Assembly (NCBI GenBank): GCA_037783545.1
Contig: JBBELK010000453.1
Location: 248,001-312,000, forward strand
Source: Henricia sp. BOLD:AAB3569
Taxonomy: Eukaryota; Echinodermata; Asteroidea; Spinulosida; Echinasteridae
DNA: 64,000 nucleotides
Direction of reading: 5' to 3'
The notes beneath the pieces are model-generated. The model saw only the letters and a program-made list of their open reading frames with translations. It was not told the origin of the DNA and did no database searches. Made by a program: the position numbers and the translations under genes. This document shows positions 46,880 through 57,084 of this stretch, one piece after another; the stretch's first letter is position 1, and every line of letters starts with the position of its first letter.

Positions 46880-46983
46880 TCTGATTTGCTGATATACCTG
46901 ATTGACAGTGCAACGGGATCATTAGTCAGCCAGGATGGTCTAGCAGGAGTTGTGCACACGTTACCCAGATCAGGCCTGGCAGG
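46880..46983 (+). CDS. PDE2A: coding exon 3, PDE2A-like
   Basis: 34 codons plus two bases, after acceptor tttctccag and before donor gtgagt. The peptide starts SDLLIYLIDSATGSLVSQDG and continues through GVVHTLPRSGLAG. The pattern YLIDS...LVSQD corresponds to YLLDGESQLVCED in human PDE2A as I remember it; this hydrophobic strand, turn, strand layout is typical of a GAF-like fold. An in-frame stop directly follows the donor (TGA within gtgag), so reading into the intron is not possible. The two spare bases GG are completed by the A that opens exon 4, giving glycine. Confidence 0.7.
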
Positions 46984-47065
46984 GTGAGTTATATTCCATA
47001 ATCTGTTCAGACAGTTGTATGTTTAACTACGCATTTTAATAAATTTATATACTCGGGGACGTGTT

Positions 47066-47180
47066 CTCCACTGGTTGCCATCTTAACCGGGTGTTGGATG
47101 AGCACTCTCACATGGCAAGCAGTGACCAATGCAACGCTCGCCATAAAACGGATGCGTGTCTGTGGATGAATGCAGGTTGC
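47066..47180 (+). repeat. dispersed repeat R10, copy 1
   Basis: GTTCTCCACTGGTTG, then GGCAAGCAGTGACCAA, matches 50985-51125 and the reverse of 51588-51690. Confidence 0.5.
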
Positions 47181-47712
47181 GATCGCCGGTACAATGGGTA
47201 TGCATGGTAAGTGAACGATAATGATGCTAGTGGCTGTTTGTCACCTTTACACCTAAATGTGGCAGAGGGTATCCCCCCTACCATTGTTCCCCTATTGTGT
47301 CTCAAACATACAAGGAATTTCTTTCAGTTTTTAGGGGGCGTTGGTGCGTTAACAAAAAGGAAGTGTGTTGAGGTATAGGGGCATTAGGGGGAGTCCCTTT
47401 GCCACATATCGTGCTGGGTATAAATTTTAGAATGCCTCGGCCTTACTCTAGTGTTTCTTGGGGGAAAAATAATTATTTTTGCCTGGGCGTCCATTTTTGT
47501 TTTTGATTGGTGTCTAATTTTGTCTGGGTGGCATGCCTGGACAAAACAGCGAGTAGAGAACACTGCTTCCAACCCCTTCCCCCGCCCCCAACCCCTGAAA
47601 AGTCTGGCAACACCACTGCACATGCTGCATGGCAGAACTGTCATCATGGCCATTTTATTCTTGCTTGAGATAGACTTGATACCGGTAGCTGTATCTCTGC
47701 TGAAGACGTAGG

Positions 47713-47734
47713 TGTATTGTATTGTATTGTATTA
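47713..47734 (+). repeat. GTATT microsatellite
   Basis: About four GTATT units. Confidence 0.7.
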
Positions 47735-47803
47735 ATTAGAAGAAACTGGGATGTGTCCAGAGGCATTAGTTCACTTCTACATGTACATCAGCACATCTCT
47801 TAA

Positions 47804-47916
47804 CACGTTGACTGCCGAGCATAGTTTCACAGGGCGTTCTTACAGAGGGTGTTCCCATTTTTCTACGAGTACAATGTATACTCGTAGTGGCAGAATCCGG
47901 TACACCTGTCAACGTG
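47804..47916. mobile_element. TTAA-flanked MITE, CACGTTGAC ends
   Basis: CACGTTGAC and GTCAACGTG end the 113-bp element, with TTAA at 47800-47803 and 47917-47920. An inner palindrome CTACGAGTACAATGTATACT CGTAG lies at its centre. TTAACACGTTGAC ends fit piggyBac-like MITEs (inference). Confidence 0.72.
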
Positions 47917-48340
47917 TTAACCCTAACGGTACCAAATCCTTCAATTTGTACACGATTTTCCATTCGCCCGATTCTGAGTCAAATGTTATTCCATCCTGTT
48001 GGAAACAATATCCTTGTCATTTTAAGTCTGCTATTTCTTTTTTTTATAATAGGACGCTGAACATTTCCTGAAAATCAATAATGCCTGAAAACATTGCCTC
48101 TCAAATTTCCTCTAAAATATACACAATTATTACTATACATGTACATGTACATGTACCTAGAAATGATACGTACATGTACATGTAGGCCTATTCTTCCTTT
48201 AGAGCACAGATGTGTTTTTTCTGAGGGAAAACAACTGTCGATTATGAGCACGAGTTCCAATTTCCAGGAATTTCCTCTCAGAAGTGAATTTGCACTGCAC
48301 TGGCAAATCGTCTTTTTGCCTTTAGTAAGAACGACAACAT

Positions 48341-48432
48341 GCTTCTTCTCCCCCTCCCCCCCAGGCCCTCACCACACTCCGCCCCCCTTCCCCTTGCACC
48401 CCCCTTCCCCCCCCCCCCCCTTTCCCCTTGCT
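48341..48432 (+). repeat. pyrimidine/C-rich tract
   Basis: CCCCCTCCCCCCCAGG and later a C run of about 13, all on the + strand. Confidence 0.7.
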
Positions 48433-48802
48433 GCACACACCTAATCAGTACTGGCTACCCAATTATGCCATTGCGCTCACACCGCACACACCAATTCTCC
48501 TCTGGCGTGAACGCTTTAATGAACCGTGAATTCCCCAATTTTTGGCAAGTAATCCCTCTGGATTCTGGGTTTGTGCCTTGTGTTTCATGGGCCGCCGACT
48601 AGCTCAGATTTGATTTGCAGTGCGGCTGTTTTGGAAGGCTAATGTCATTATATGTAGACGGATGCACTATGTGGTGTAGAGGACGAATTAAGGTGAGGAG
48701 ATGGTTTTAAAGGTATATTGTGCCTGGATATTCGTGGAACTTTTGTACATTTATCAAATTTTACTTTCTTTGTAACCGGTAACATGGCCATTGTTTCATT
48801 AA

Positions 48803-48921
48803 AGGCACAGGCTCGTCAGCAATGCGCGGCAAAAAATATGCAGCTCCATGCCTTTGCTATGGAGCTGCGTACTTTTTTTCCACGAATTTGGCGTGCGCGC
48901 ATTGCTGACCAGCCCGTGCCT
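48803..48921. mobile_element. palindromic CGCGCG hairpin MITE, copy 3
   Basis: TTAA at 48799-48802 and 48922-48925; AGGCACAGGCTCGTCAGCAA at the left and its complement, lightly decayed, at the right. 119 bp, shortened in one arm. Confidence 0.78.
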
Positions 48922-49106
48922 TTAAATGAGTACAGTTAGTCTTAAAAATAAGAGCACTGTTAATACAAGATTCTTTTTGTAGCAAGGACAATTTTCAGTC
49001 CGAATTCTTTGTTCTTTTTGTTTTAATTCCTGATAATATAAAGTTTTATATAATAAAGTAATCTGCAAAGTCCCAAAGACCTACAATGTATTTTATAGAC
49101 ATACAG

Positions 49107-49500
49107 GTTAAGGCTGTGCCTAACGAATTGAATATTCGAATATTTCATCGTCCATCGAATATTCGAATAGCATTTTACCAAATCGAATATTCGGTATAAT
49201 GTGCTTTTTCCACTTCAAACTAAACATGTCTTTCAGCTAGGAATAAGTGAAAATCCTTTTTCCTTTGCCGAAACGGCCGCTTCGATGTCATATTTGAATT
49301 CAACCACAAGTCCAGTGTACAAGGGCTGACGATAATATCTGCAAAAGCTCTTCGGGGCGAGAGACTGCTGTACATGTACATGCAGGTTACAACATGAGGT
49401 AGCAAATTCGGCAATAAAAAGGCTGCTGTTACTTCCTGTGAGCTGTGAGTTCGGATGTGCCAAAATCAATTAATTTCACGGCAATCCTTTCTGTCAAAAA
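49107..49500 (+). repeat. dispersed repeat R5, uninterrupted copy
   Basis: Aligns with 21499-22245 across the MITE insertion there. It begins with GAATATTCGAATA words that form small palindromes. Confidence 0.65.
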
Positions 49501-49535
49501 CAAAAGTTTCATTTATTTATTACTTCAAATTTTAC

Positions 49536-49664
49536 AGGCACAGGCTCGTCAGCAAAATTCGCCAAATTCGTACCACAAAATACGCAGCTCCATAGCAAAG
49601 GCATGGAGCTGCATATTTCAGGGCACGAATTTAGCGTGCGCGCATTGCTGACGAGCCTGTGCCT
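49536..49664. mobile_element. palindromic CGCGCG hairpin MITE, copy 4
   Basis: AGGCACAGGCTCGTCAGCAA at the left and TTGCTGACGAGCCTGTGCCT at the right. The TTAA flanks are lost. It lies 0.6 kb from copy 3. Confidence 0.75.
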
Positions 49665-50420
49665 TGGAATAAATGGCCAAAATGAACCCTGCTTTAAATC
49701 CCAAATTTTCTTTAGTCTATTTGAAATAAGAAACGCAATGCAACAAACCGCTCTGACATATTGCATCTGATCTTTCCGAAGAGCTTGCCATATTTCCCCT
49801 CATATTCAATCTAACATTTCACTTACAGTAGCAGTGTGCAGATTTTGTTCCCGTCATTTTGATTGAGTGGCTATTTTGTTTAGACAAACCTTTGCCCAAT
49901 TGTCATATTGCCCTTACGTGAACTCCAACGACAGCAAACAAACTGTCGGAGTCAGTAGCAATTAAGAATAACATTTATCACAGCCCGTACCTAGCCGTAA
50001 ACAAAAACCCGGGGTTCATTTCGGGACGAATGCGTTCAACGAATGCCATTCTACCGTCCGGTTCCGACATTCGCCTCGGAATTCAATCAATTTATTTTTT
50101 TTGGAGACAGAATATTTTTATAAATTTGTCGAGGACGAATATTAAATGAATTCATCTGGAGTAGAGCATGCATCAAATACAATGTTATATTTTCCCCCTT
50201 TTCATCTATTGGATCTATATTTGTCTGACACCGCACCATCTGCGGTTTCAAAACTTGACCGCACATGAATTGCATTTGAAATAATAAACACCGGGTGATA
50301 TTCTTTTTTTTTTCCAATTACATTTTGAGGAATTATTTATACAGAGATGTCATAAATATTTAATTTAGTTGAAGCTGTCATCTACACTTTGGGGTGAACT
50401 TTTTGTATGCATGTATATGT

Positions 50421-50848
50421 GTCTGTTTTCAATACAAGAGAGACCTTTTCCTCCATGATTATATCTCTGTACAATGTCATTCATCTTCTCTCAAAACAAA
50501 AGAAATATATTAAGATAGATCTAAGTAGATAACTTCAGCTAAAGAACTGCAACGAATAGTGCCACAACATACCTTCCTGAAAGCCCTGTGTGCAAATTTC
50601 CAATATACCGTATACATGTACATAAGGGCACCAACAAATGTCACAAAGTATGTGTCCTATGTTACATACGTTAAATAGGAAATTTGTACACAGGGTTTTC
50701 AGAAAGGTATGTTGTTGCACTATTTGTTGCTTAAGTTATCTCCTTATAGATCTGTCTTAAGATATTTCTTTTGTTTTGAGAGAAGATAACTGGTATTGCA
50801 CAGAGTTATGATCCTGGTGAAAAAGTCTCTCCAGTATTGAAAACAGAC
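50421..50848. mobile_element. foldback element F1, copy 2 (long hairpin)
   Basis: Arms of nearly 200 bases pair: GTCTGTTTTCAATACAAGAG with CCAGTATTGAAAACAGAC; CTTCTCTCAAAACAAAAGAA with TTCTTTTGTTTTGAGAGAAG; GTGCCACAACATACCTTCCT with AGAAAGGTATGTTGTTGCAC; CCCTGTGTGCAAATTTCC with GGAAATTTGTACACAGGG. Confidence 0.78.
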
Positions 50849-50984
50849 TTATATATATATATCCATACGTTGTTAAAAAAGAGAGCTGCAGAAATGTTTG
50901 GTGTCCGAAGCAAAAAAAGCATCAAGGCAAAAAATGGGGATCTTTTCACAAAATTAAAGCTGCTGTTTCGTCATACCAGAGGTG

Positions 50985-51125
50985 TCGGATGAGGGCAGGG
51001 TTCTCCACTGGTTGACAATCTGTCCAGGCGAGCTGAGCAGCAGCCTCGTTTGGCAAACACTGACCAACCCCATGTTTGTCGCGTGAGCAGGGTTGTTCAC
51101 AAAATCATCAGAGGTACCATTTAGC
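50985..51125 (+). repeat. dispersed repeat R10, copy 2
   Basis: GTTCTCCACTGGTTGACAAT, GGCAAACACTGACCAACCCC. It lies just left of the TTAAAA satellite and faces copy 3 in reverse. Confidence 0.55.
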
Positions 51126-51161
51126 GCCTGGGCAAAAATTTGCCGCTCGGACAAACAAACA

Positions 51162-51374
51162 AAATTAAATTAAATTAAAATTAAAATTAAAATTAAAATT
51201 AAAATTAAAATTAAAATTAAAATTAAAATTAAAATTAAAATTAAAATTAAAATTAAAATTAAAATTAAAATTAAAATTAAAATTAAAATTAAAATTAAAA
51301 TTAAAATTAAAATTAAAATTAAAATTAAAATTAAATTAAAATTAAATTAAATTAAAATTAAATTAAATTAAATA
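51162..51374 (+). repeat. (TTAAAA)n satellite, about 210 bp
   Basis: An almost perfect AAAATT hexamer array, about 26 uniform units at 51173-51333, with 5-bp AAATT variants at both edges. Confidence 0.95.
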
Positions 51375-51587
51375 AAAATCTATTTTCCCCTTCTGAAAAC
51401 ACTTCAGAAAGTACATGTACGGCGAGTCATTGCAAACTTAGGTGTAAGTCGTCAAACATGATTCCCTGGCCGCTGGAATCATTATCGTTTCTTTGCCACG
51501 CATATCTATCGCATCGGCGACTCAATCCACGGCCGATAATGGCCGTGACAGTTGCATGCATCTGTTTTGAACAGCGCTCTTACACAG

Positions 51588-51690
51588 CGAACACGGGGTT
51601 GGTCAGTGTTTGTCGTGCGAGGGCGCTGCTCAACGCGCCCAGACAAGTTGTCGACCAGTGGAGAATACTGTCACTGTGGGACTCATTGGC
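51588..51690 (-). repeat. dispersed repeat R10, copy 3 (reverse)
   Basis: Reverse complement reads ATTCTCCACTGGTCGACAAC, then GACAAACACTGACCAACCCC, matching copy 2 closely. Confidence 0.55.
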
Positions 51691-51877
51691 AAAATGACGA
51701 AGAACAAAGAATTGGGACCTAAGAATTTCCTTGTTATAAGCAGAATGTTGTAACAGTGTACTTATTATCATCAAGATTGGACGATCCTGAAGCAAGTTGC
51801 ACCCCTTTCGCAGTGGTTTCCTCGCCCCACTATAGTTCGTCCACTCCAAGCGTGCCTGACGTCACTTAAGACCTACA

Positions 51878-52146
51878 CCCAATTTCATAGAGCTGTTTAA
51901 CAGCCCATTTTTCGTTAACCGAGCGCCAGGCTATTTCATAGACACCGTTAACGGTAAGCAACTGAAAACCTGCCTTAACAGCAGAGCCAAATTTTGCTTA
52001 AGATAGTGACGCAACAATGGCGGTTTCCAAGCGCGCGCATGCTTAAGCACGCCACGGCCGTGAAATAGCCTTAACGTTAGCACAACTTTTCTGCTACAGT
52101 AAGCACACGTTTTCAGCTAGCGCTTAAGCAGCTCTATGAAATTGGG
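51878..52146. mobile_element. inverted-repeat element, CCCAATTTCATAGAGCTG ends
   Basis: CCCAATTTCATAGAGCTG pairs with CAGCTCTATGAAATTGGG exactly (18 of 18). Inside, CTTAAGCA/TGCTTAAG and GTTAACG words repeat. The right half recurs at 63435-63583. The ends resemble those of 8548-8793. Confidence 0.75.
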
Positions 52147-52796
52147 CCCAGGCCTGGATGACACTTGCCATGATTGACCAGATTCTGTCACCTGACACAG
52201 TAAACATGGCTGCGCCCACGTACAACACTCAGCACGTTGTTTTGCCCACTGTCGCGTCGACTGCAGTATCATTTCGTCCTGGTTCTTGTCAGTGTGACTT
52301 TACAAAATAAGTAATCCCTCCTCATGATCACTCTACATCCCTCAGAATGTGTAAATCAGATGGAATAACAGCAATCTCCTGACGACTTGTAAGCGGTGTG
52401 CTGTGGCTTTGCAGAAAACCCTGGCAAGTTGAGCAGTGGTTGGAGCTGACGAACTACATGGGTGCGGAAACCACTGTGAAAGGAGTGTAGAAGAAAGTTG
52501 GCACTGTCAAAAGCAATACTAATATTTCCTTCCCCGTAGTGCTGCATGCTCAAATAATCAGAATCATTATTAGTTGATAAATTCTTAATTTGACGAATCA
52601 TGCTGTGAGTGTTCTTGGGCAAACGTTTTGAAGATATTAATTGTACCATCTGTTTACGAGTTTTTATGATGGGCCTGCTTCTGGTTTGTGAAATGAGTTT
52701 AAATTTTTAATTTTCACAGGTCTGTCACATACATGTAGATATTGCATCATGGAAAGAACATCGTCAACAAAAGTGTTAATTTTGAGTACAAGTAAA

Positions 52797-52945
52797 GCGG
52801 GCCTCCCACTGTGTGATTTTTGCCACGAATTTCCAACGATTAGGTACGACTTGGTGAGATTACCAGAGACTCTCTATAGATACACAATCGTACCTAATTG
52901 TTGGAAATTCGTTGCAAAAATCGTATAGTGGGAGGCCTGCTTAAG
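52797..52945. mobile_element. MITE with about 55-bp inverted arms
   Basis: AAGCGGGCCTCCCACTGTGT, GATTTTTGCCACGAATTTCC and AACGATTAGGTACGA pair with the mirrored right arm with few mismatches. The central spacer is about 40 bases. The right flank is TTAA, the left flank GTAA, so an eroded TTAA site is possible. Confidence 0.75.
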
Positions 52946-52974
52946 GGCAATGCTCATTGTTGAAGCCCATACAG

Positions 52975-53087
52975 GATTTGCAGCATCCCAAAATTGTAAT
53001 CAACCATTTTATAGAAATAAAATCTTACTCCAATGACAGATCAGAGTGGTTCCAACTGTCCAATGCACTGATTCCGCCCGAGATATT
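52975..53087 (+). repeat. dispersed repeat R6, left half
   Basis: GGTTCCAACTGTCCAATGCA CTGATTCCGCCCGAGAT aligns with 33255-33490 and stops where the next element begins. Confidence 0.55.
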
Positions 53088-53904
53088 GGTTATTCCCAAA
53101 ATTACCGTAGGAGTCAAAAATTGTTGGTGTCCCAGTTATGTACGACACTCTCTGCTTCAAAAATCACCCCTCCTGATCACAAATTCTCAGTAATGGACTG
53201 TGGCCTGTGATCATAGGGGGCAGCATCATTTTCTTCAATATTTTGTTCTCTGATTCCTGAAAAATATTTAAAACAAAAGACCATAACGGCTTATAATTTG
53301 TTCCATGGTATTGAATAGGAGTTTGGTGTCCCGGGTTACCTACGCCAATGAAAATTGGCTGTAGAATGAGTTTGCATTAACCTTGGTGCCATATTTACAC
53401 CCAAACATTACATTTAAGTGGCATTTGTTGAAATAAAAATAATTATTATCTACTGGGAAACCACTTTTTTTTAATTATTATTTCTTTCTGGTATTCATAC
53501 CAAGGATTCCTCAATAGTGCTCATGGCACTGTCACTCGCAAGCGTGAGGAAACCCATGAAGAATTAGAATTAGAATTGGAAATGGCCAGAGACACCGGGG
53601 ATGATCCCCCTTGCTCCTCACGAAAGAATGCTCTGGGATCTTTAGAGTGCGTTTTCATTACCTAACACACTGGACCAACGGCTTTACATCCCTTCCGAAG
53701 GATGGAGCAAGTGTGGTTGAGTGCCTTGCCCAAGGGCACAGGTACCGTAGCCGTAGGGAGGTTCTAACCCGCAACCCCAAGTTTTCACCTGTAATAGCGA
53801 GTCAATGACCTAAACCGCTCGGCCACGGTACCCCACTTTTAATCACTAAAAACACTTGGAAATCTTAAAAAGCATGTCACACTTTTGGACCCCTAATTTT
53901 GGGA
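53088..53904. mobile_element. inverted-repeat element inserted in R6 and itself holding a SINE
   Basis: ATTCCCAAAATTA near the left boundary pairs with TAATTTTGGGAAT near the right; the next bases (GGAGTCAAAAA against TTTTGGACCCC) continue the pairing imperfectly. R6 resumes right after it. No clean target duplication was visible. Confidence 0.45.
53466..53837 (-). mobile_element. full-length tRNA-derived SINE, young copy A
   Basis: On the minus strand: head GGTACCGTGGCCGAGCGGTT, GTCATTGACTCGC, GGGTTAGAACC, then body CCTTGGGCAAGGCACTCAAC, GGGATGTAAAGCCGTTGGTC, GATCCCAGAGCATTCTTTCG, then TTCATGGGTTTCCTCACGCT, ending with ATACCAGAAAGAAATAATAA. A Leu/Ser-type tRNA origin fits the head. Copy B at 59382 is nearly identical. 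Confidence 0.85.
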
Positions 53905-54005
53905 ATGACCCATATTTTTTTATAAGAAAAATGGTAATTGAAGATGAATTTATATAAATGTGTGTGCACATGCATTTTTATAAGGGCGCCCTTATTTCAA
54001 CAAAA
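53905..54005 (+). repeat. dispersed repeat R6, right half
   Basis: TAAGAAAAATGGTAATTGAA, AATGTGTGTGCACATGCATT and GGGCGCCCTTATTTC continue the R6 alignment broken at 53087. Confidence 0.5.
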
Positions 54006-54174
54006 ATTTTATATTTGCCAGGGTAACTACACGTAGGTCTAAACATTCGTGGGTAATCTAAAACGTCCATTGCTAAAGGGAAACAGCTCACTGGTTTTAA
54101 TGTAGACCCAGTAACCTTGGCAACATGCTAAAGATGACGTTTTCACTTCAGTAAGTGTATTGCTTCATTTGCAG

Positions 54175-54284
54175 ACGATGTGTTGAGGAGAAGCATCTTA
54201 TCATTGCTAAGGAGTTAGAAATCGACGACCCACTGAGTGGTCTGTTGCTGAGCACGACACCCGTACTCCCAACAAACAGAAGAG
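54175..54284 (+). CDS. PDE2A: coding exon 4, PDE2A-like
   Basis: One base completing a glycine codon, 36 codons, and one spare G, between acceptor ttcatttgcag and donor gtaagc. The peptide begins RCVEEKHLIIAKELEIDDPL and ends VLPTNRR. A helix, then an acidic DD-P-L turn and a short hydrophobic strand, fit the remembered PDE2A segment that ends PLAPDTQVLVMPL. A continuing exon should encode that hydrophobic strand, and none was found between 54285 and 64000. Frame continuity with exon 3 is exact. Confidence 0.68.
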
Positions 54285-54660
54285 GTAAGCTTTAATTACG
54301 CTTCCATCCGCTTGATATTTTTGCTGTTAAAGACAAAAATCTGTCACTATTGCTTACAAAATTTTACCCACTGAAAAGCTGATACGAACTACATAAAGAT
54401 TGTCAATTTCAGCATTGTTTTGTACTATTGGCACCGCTATTTATGATTTTGTCTGAATGGCAATACACTAAAAAGTTGTACTGCAAAACTGTCAATTTAT
54501 AGTGATTGCATTCCAGTCGTTGCAGAGAATTAATTGCTGATGAGTTCTTTGCGATGGTCAGTGCTTTCGCAAAGTGTATGTAAAATCGGAATAAAAAATT
54601 AATCGCTAATTTGCGAAAAATTTACAATTTATCAAAAAATATGAAACTTTTAGAGATTAA

Positions 54661-54999
54661 TGCTATGTTTACACCGAAGCACGACCAAGTTAGGGTCGAC
54701 TTACGAGTTGTAAAATTCTGTATTTCTTGGACTTGTGAGTGGTCATGAAACCTTTGTCAAGGGGGCGACCGAGAAAGTTTCCTGACCGTTTTGAACCGTT
54801 CTATACGGTCGGGGAACTTGTGCCGAGCGATGGCGATTTCCCCCGAGTTATTGCGAGTGTTAAGAACTAACTTACGACCTTCTAACATAGGAGGAACTTA
54901 AGATCTTGCTGACCAACTCCTGAGGAAATGCCATTTTGACCAATTTTTGTTTGTAAATCACTCTCAAGTCCCTCGGGATTTTGGTGTAAACAGGGTATT
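54661..54999. mobile_element. word element with TGTTTACACC ends
   Basis: GCTATGTTTACACCGAAGC at the left and TTTTGGTGTAAACAGGGTA at the right pair imperfectly. ACTTACGA, GGTCG and CCCCGAGT words repeat inside. Confidence 0.55.
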
Positions 55000-55349
55000 A
55001 GTGAAATTAGCCCCAGAATTTATGAGTTAAAAAAAATAAAGAGCCTTTTTAACACCGATCCTTTTCTGAAAGTCATACGAATTGATGACCATTTCTTATG
55101 GTACTTTGTCAACCGAGTTACTCGGCCTAAACATGCATATCCTGTCCGCGAGTGCGACCCACTTACGGTCAAAAGAACAGGGGAAACAAATTGTGTGTTA
55201 CGTACGTGTTGACGGCCTGGAGCACTCACCGTCCAGCACCTGACAAAATGTAATCACTCGTGGTACAAGGGAAAATAAGAAGGATTCTGCACCTTATAAG
55301 TTGTTAGGCAAAAACAGAAAGAAGATATTTTTGACACAAGTCGCTTTAA

Positions 55350-55916
55350 AGGGCCCTTGAAATGGTGTTTTTATCAATGAAATCTGTGCTATGGAACTAG
55401 TCCATTAATTTACAATCATAAAAACCCTACTTGGAAGTTGTTTGGGGGGTTAAAATCAAGGTTTTTGATTTTTATGCTAAAGAAAATTTACATATGCATG
55501 AGCAAAGTGGTGATGTCACATTAGGAAAACACAGGAAAATCTCATTCAACTGTGCACAAAAGTTTCCACAATTTTCTCCAACTTGCTGAAACTTGTGTAA
55601 CCCATGACGGTTTAGGTTTGTTTTACATGTTGCCTGTTGCAAACCATTAAAAAAACTAAGGCTGGAAACTTCATCATTTTTCCACAATTCCAGTTTGAAG
55701 TCTTATGTTTTTTCTTTGCCTTTCTGCTGTGTGTTCCTAAAGTGACATGCCGCAAAGAGCGCCCTCTTTCTGTGAGGTTATGTGAAGAAATTTTAAAAAA
55801 TGTTAAAAAATGCTTTTTATTCACGGGGCATCAAAATGAACAGTGGTATTGTCTTTCTACACAAGTAATCCTTCATATGCAGCAAAAACTGTGCATAAAG
55901 TTATTGAGCTAGAATA
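55350..55916. mobile_element. TTAA element R3, reverse copy with one end lost
   Basis: TTAAAGGGCCCTTGAAATGG at the left (TTAA 55346-55349). Body is the reverse of 29542-30114: TTTTTATGCTAAAG, CATGAGCAAAGTGGTGATGT, GTTTTACATGTTGCCTG, GAGCGCCCTC, CAAGTAATCCTTCATATGCA. The far terminal repeat is missing. Confidence 0.65.
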
Positions 55917-55939
55917 CATGATTGGAAAACTTTTAAAAA

Positions 55940-56233
55940 CAGGAACAACAGCATTACATTATAACTAAAGAATAATGTTGATAAACTGCCTTGTAGAAAT
56001 TTCAGCCACGTAGATGCAGTAAATTCTTCAGAAAACCTGAAAAATCCATGCATTTGTTTGTGTTAAGTGAATGGTAAAACATTTTTTAAAGCACCTTCAG
56101 TTGGCAATTTCTCCCACAAAGGTACCACTTTACCAAGGGGAAAAATCGCATGATGTTTGTTACCATTGCTTTGAAAACTTTGTCAGAATTTTCTTGTCAA
56201 CTTTTGGGTAACTGCAAATGATGTAATGGGGCT
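55940..56233 (+). repeat. dispersed repeat R2, most complete copy
   Basis: Runs from CAGGAACAACAGCATTACAT to GATGTAATGGGGCTTTAA, directly against the TTAA element that starts at 56238. Confidence 0.65.
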
Positions 56234-56237
56234 TTAA

Positions 56238-56726
56238 AGGTAGAACACATGATTGGTATCTCGAAAATTAGAGAATGTTCACAGATTTACACATAACTTA
56301 CACAATATAAACATGTTGACGGTAGAAAACTTCCTCTGAAATGGTTTTGTCTGAAGTGCTACAGTCTTTGAGAAATGAGTAAAACAATTAATTTTCGTCT
56401 CATGAGACCAAAATTATTTTCGCCCCAAAAACCACTATGACCAAACGCCACTTCGCCCAAAAAATACTTCGCCCAAAAAATACTTCGCCCAAACACCACT
56501 TTGCCCAAATGCCACTTCGCCCCAAAACCACTTTGTGCACAGGTCGTGGTTCAGGGCGAAGTGGTTTTGAGGCGAAGTGACTGTAACACAGTTTTTGACT
56601 GTTTTCTGAAAAGTTAAACGAAGTACGGAGCTGATTTTTGCTCAGGTTGGTTTTAATCATGCATATCTTCAATCACACAGGAAGATGAAACTATTTGTAA
56701 CGGTTTACCAATCATGTGTTCTACCT
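56238..56726. mobile_element. TTAA-flanked CTTCGCCC-core element, copy 2
   Basis: AGGTAGAACACATGATTGGT A is repeated exactly in inverse at the right end (21 bp), with TTAA at 56234-56237 and 56727-56730. The core (about 56420-56580) holds AAAACACTTCGCCC-type words changing orientation at a GTGCACAGGTCG centre. It lies in reverse relative to copies 1 and 3. Confidence 0.82.
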
Positions 56727-57084
56727 TTAACCTACTCATATTGTTTTTCCGGTTAGTTTTTTTCTGAGTACTTGTGGAGAGCATTTGCACAACAGATGGT
56801 GTTGCCTTGATCCAATAAAACCGAATAAATGAATAAGAAATTGACTCAATAGTGCAGGTTAAAATGGTAACATGGTACAGTGCTGTAAGTAAAATGAACT
56901 TTGTAGATAAAATGGTTTAGAGTGTAACTCTTGCCACAGCTTTTGCTTCGACTAAATAAAATTTATTTTTAAATGTTTCTGCAGTGGAAAATTATAATAT
57001 TGGTGCCTAGAATTACATGTATGTATTTCTTTCTGAAAAAAATTAACATATTTTAACATCAAGAATATTGTTCTAAAAAAAAAA

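Larger units (their letters stand above)
5431..54284 (+). other. PDE2A: 5' part of a PDE2A-like gene (four coding exons, three complete introns)
   Basis: Four exons on the + strand join in one frame: exon 1 ends in phase 0, exon 2 is phase 0 to 0, exon 3 ends with two spare bases, and exon 4 supplies the third base and ends with one spare base. Every junction has GT and AG with good consensus (gtaagg, gtaagt, gtgagt, gtaagc; pyrimidine-rich acceptors). The 142-codon product resembles, from memory, the N-terminal region of human PDE2A that precedes GAF-A, with a shared pattern LL..G..D...L......A...L, then YL.D....LV. PDE2A hydrolyses cAMP and cGMP and is activated by cGMP binding to its GAF domain. 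Those domains must lie beyond 64000, because no further exon could be placed after 54284. The exon chain is secure; the family name is inference from remembered sequence. Another GAF-bearing signalling protein is the main alternative. Confidence 0.6.

Noticed and set aside
56983-57010. Acceptor tttctgcag as the start of exon 5
   Set aside because: The phase required by exon 4 meets a stop after eight codons and no donor precedes it.
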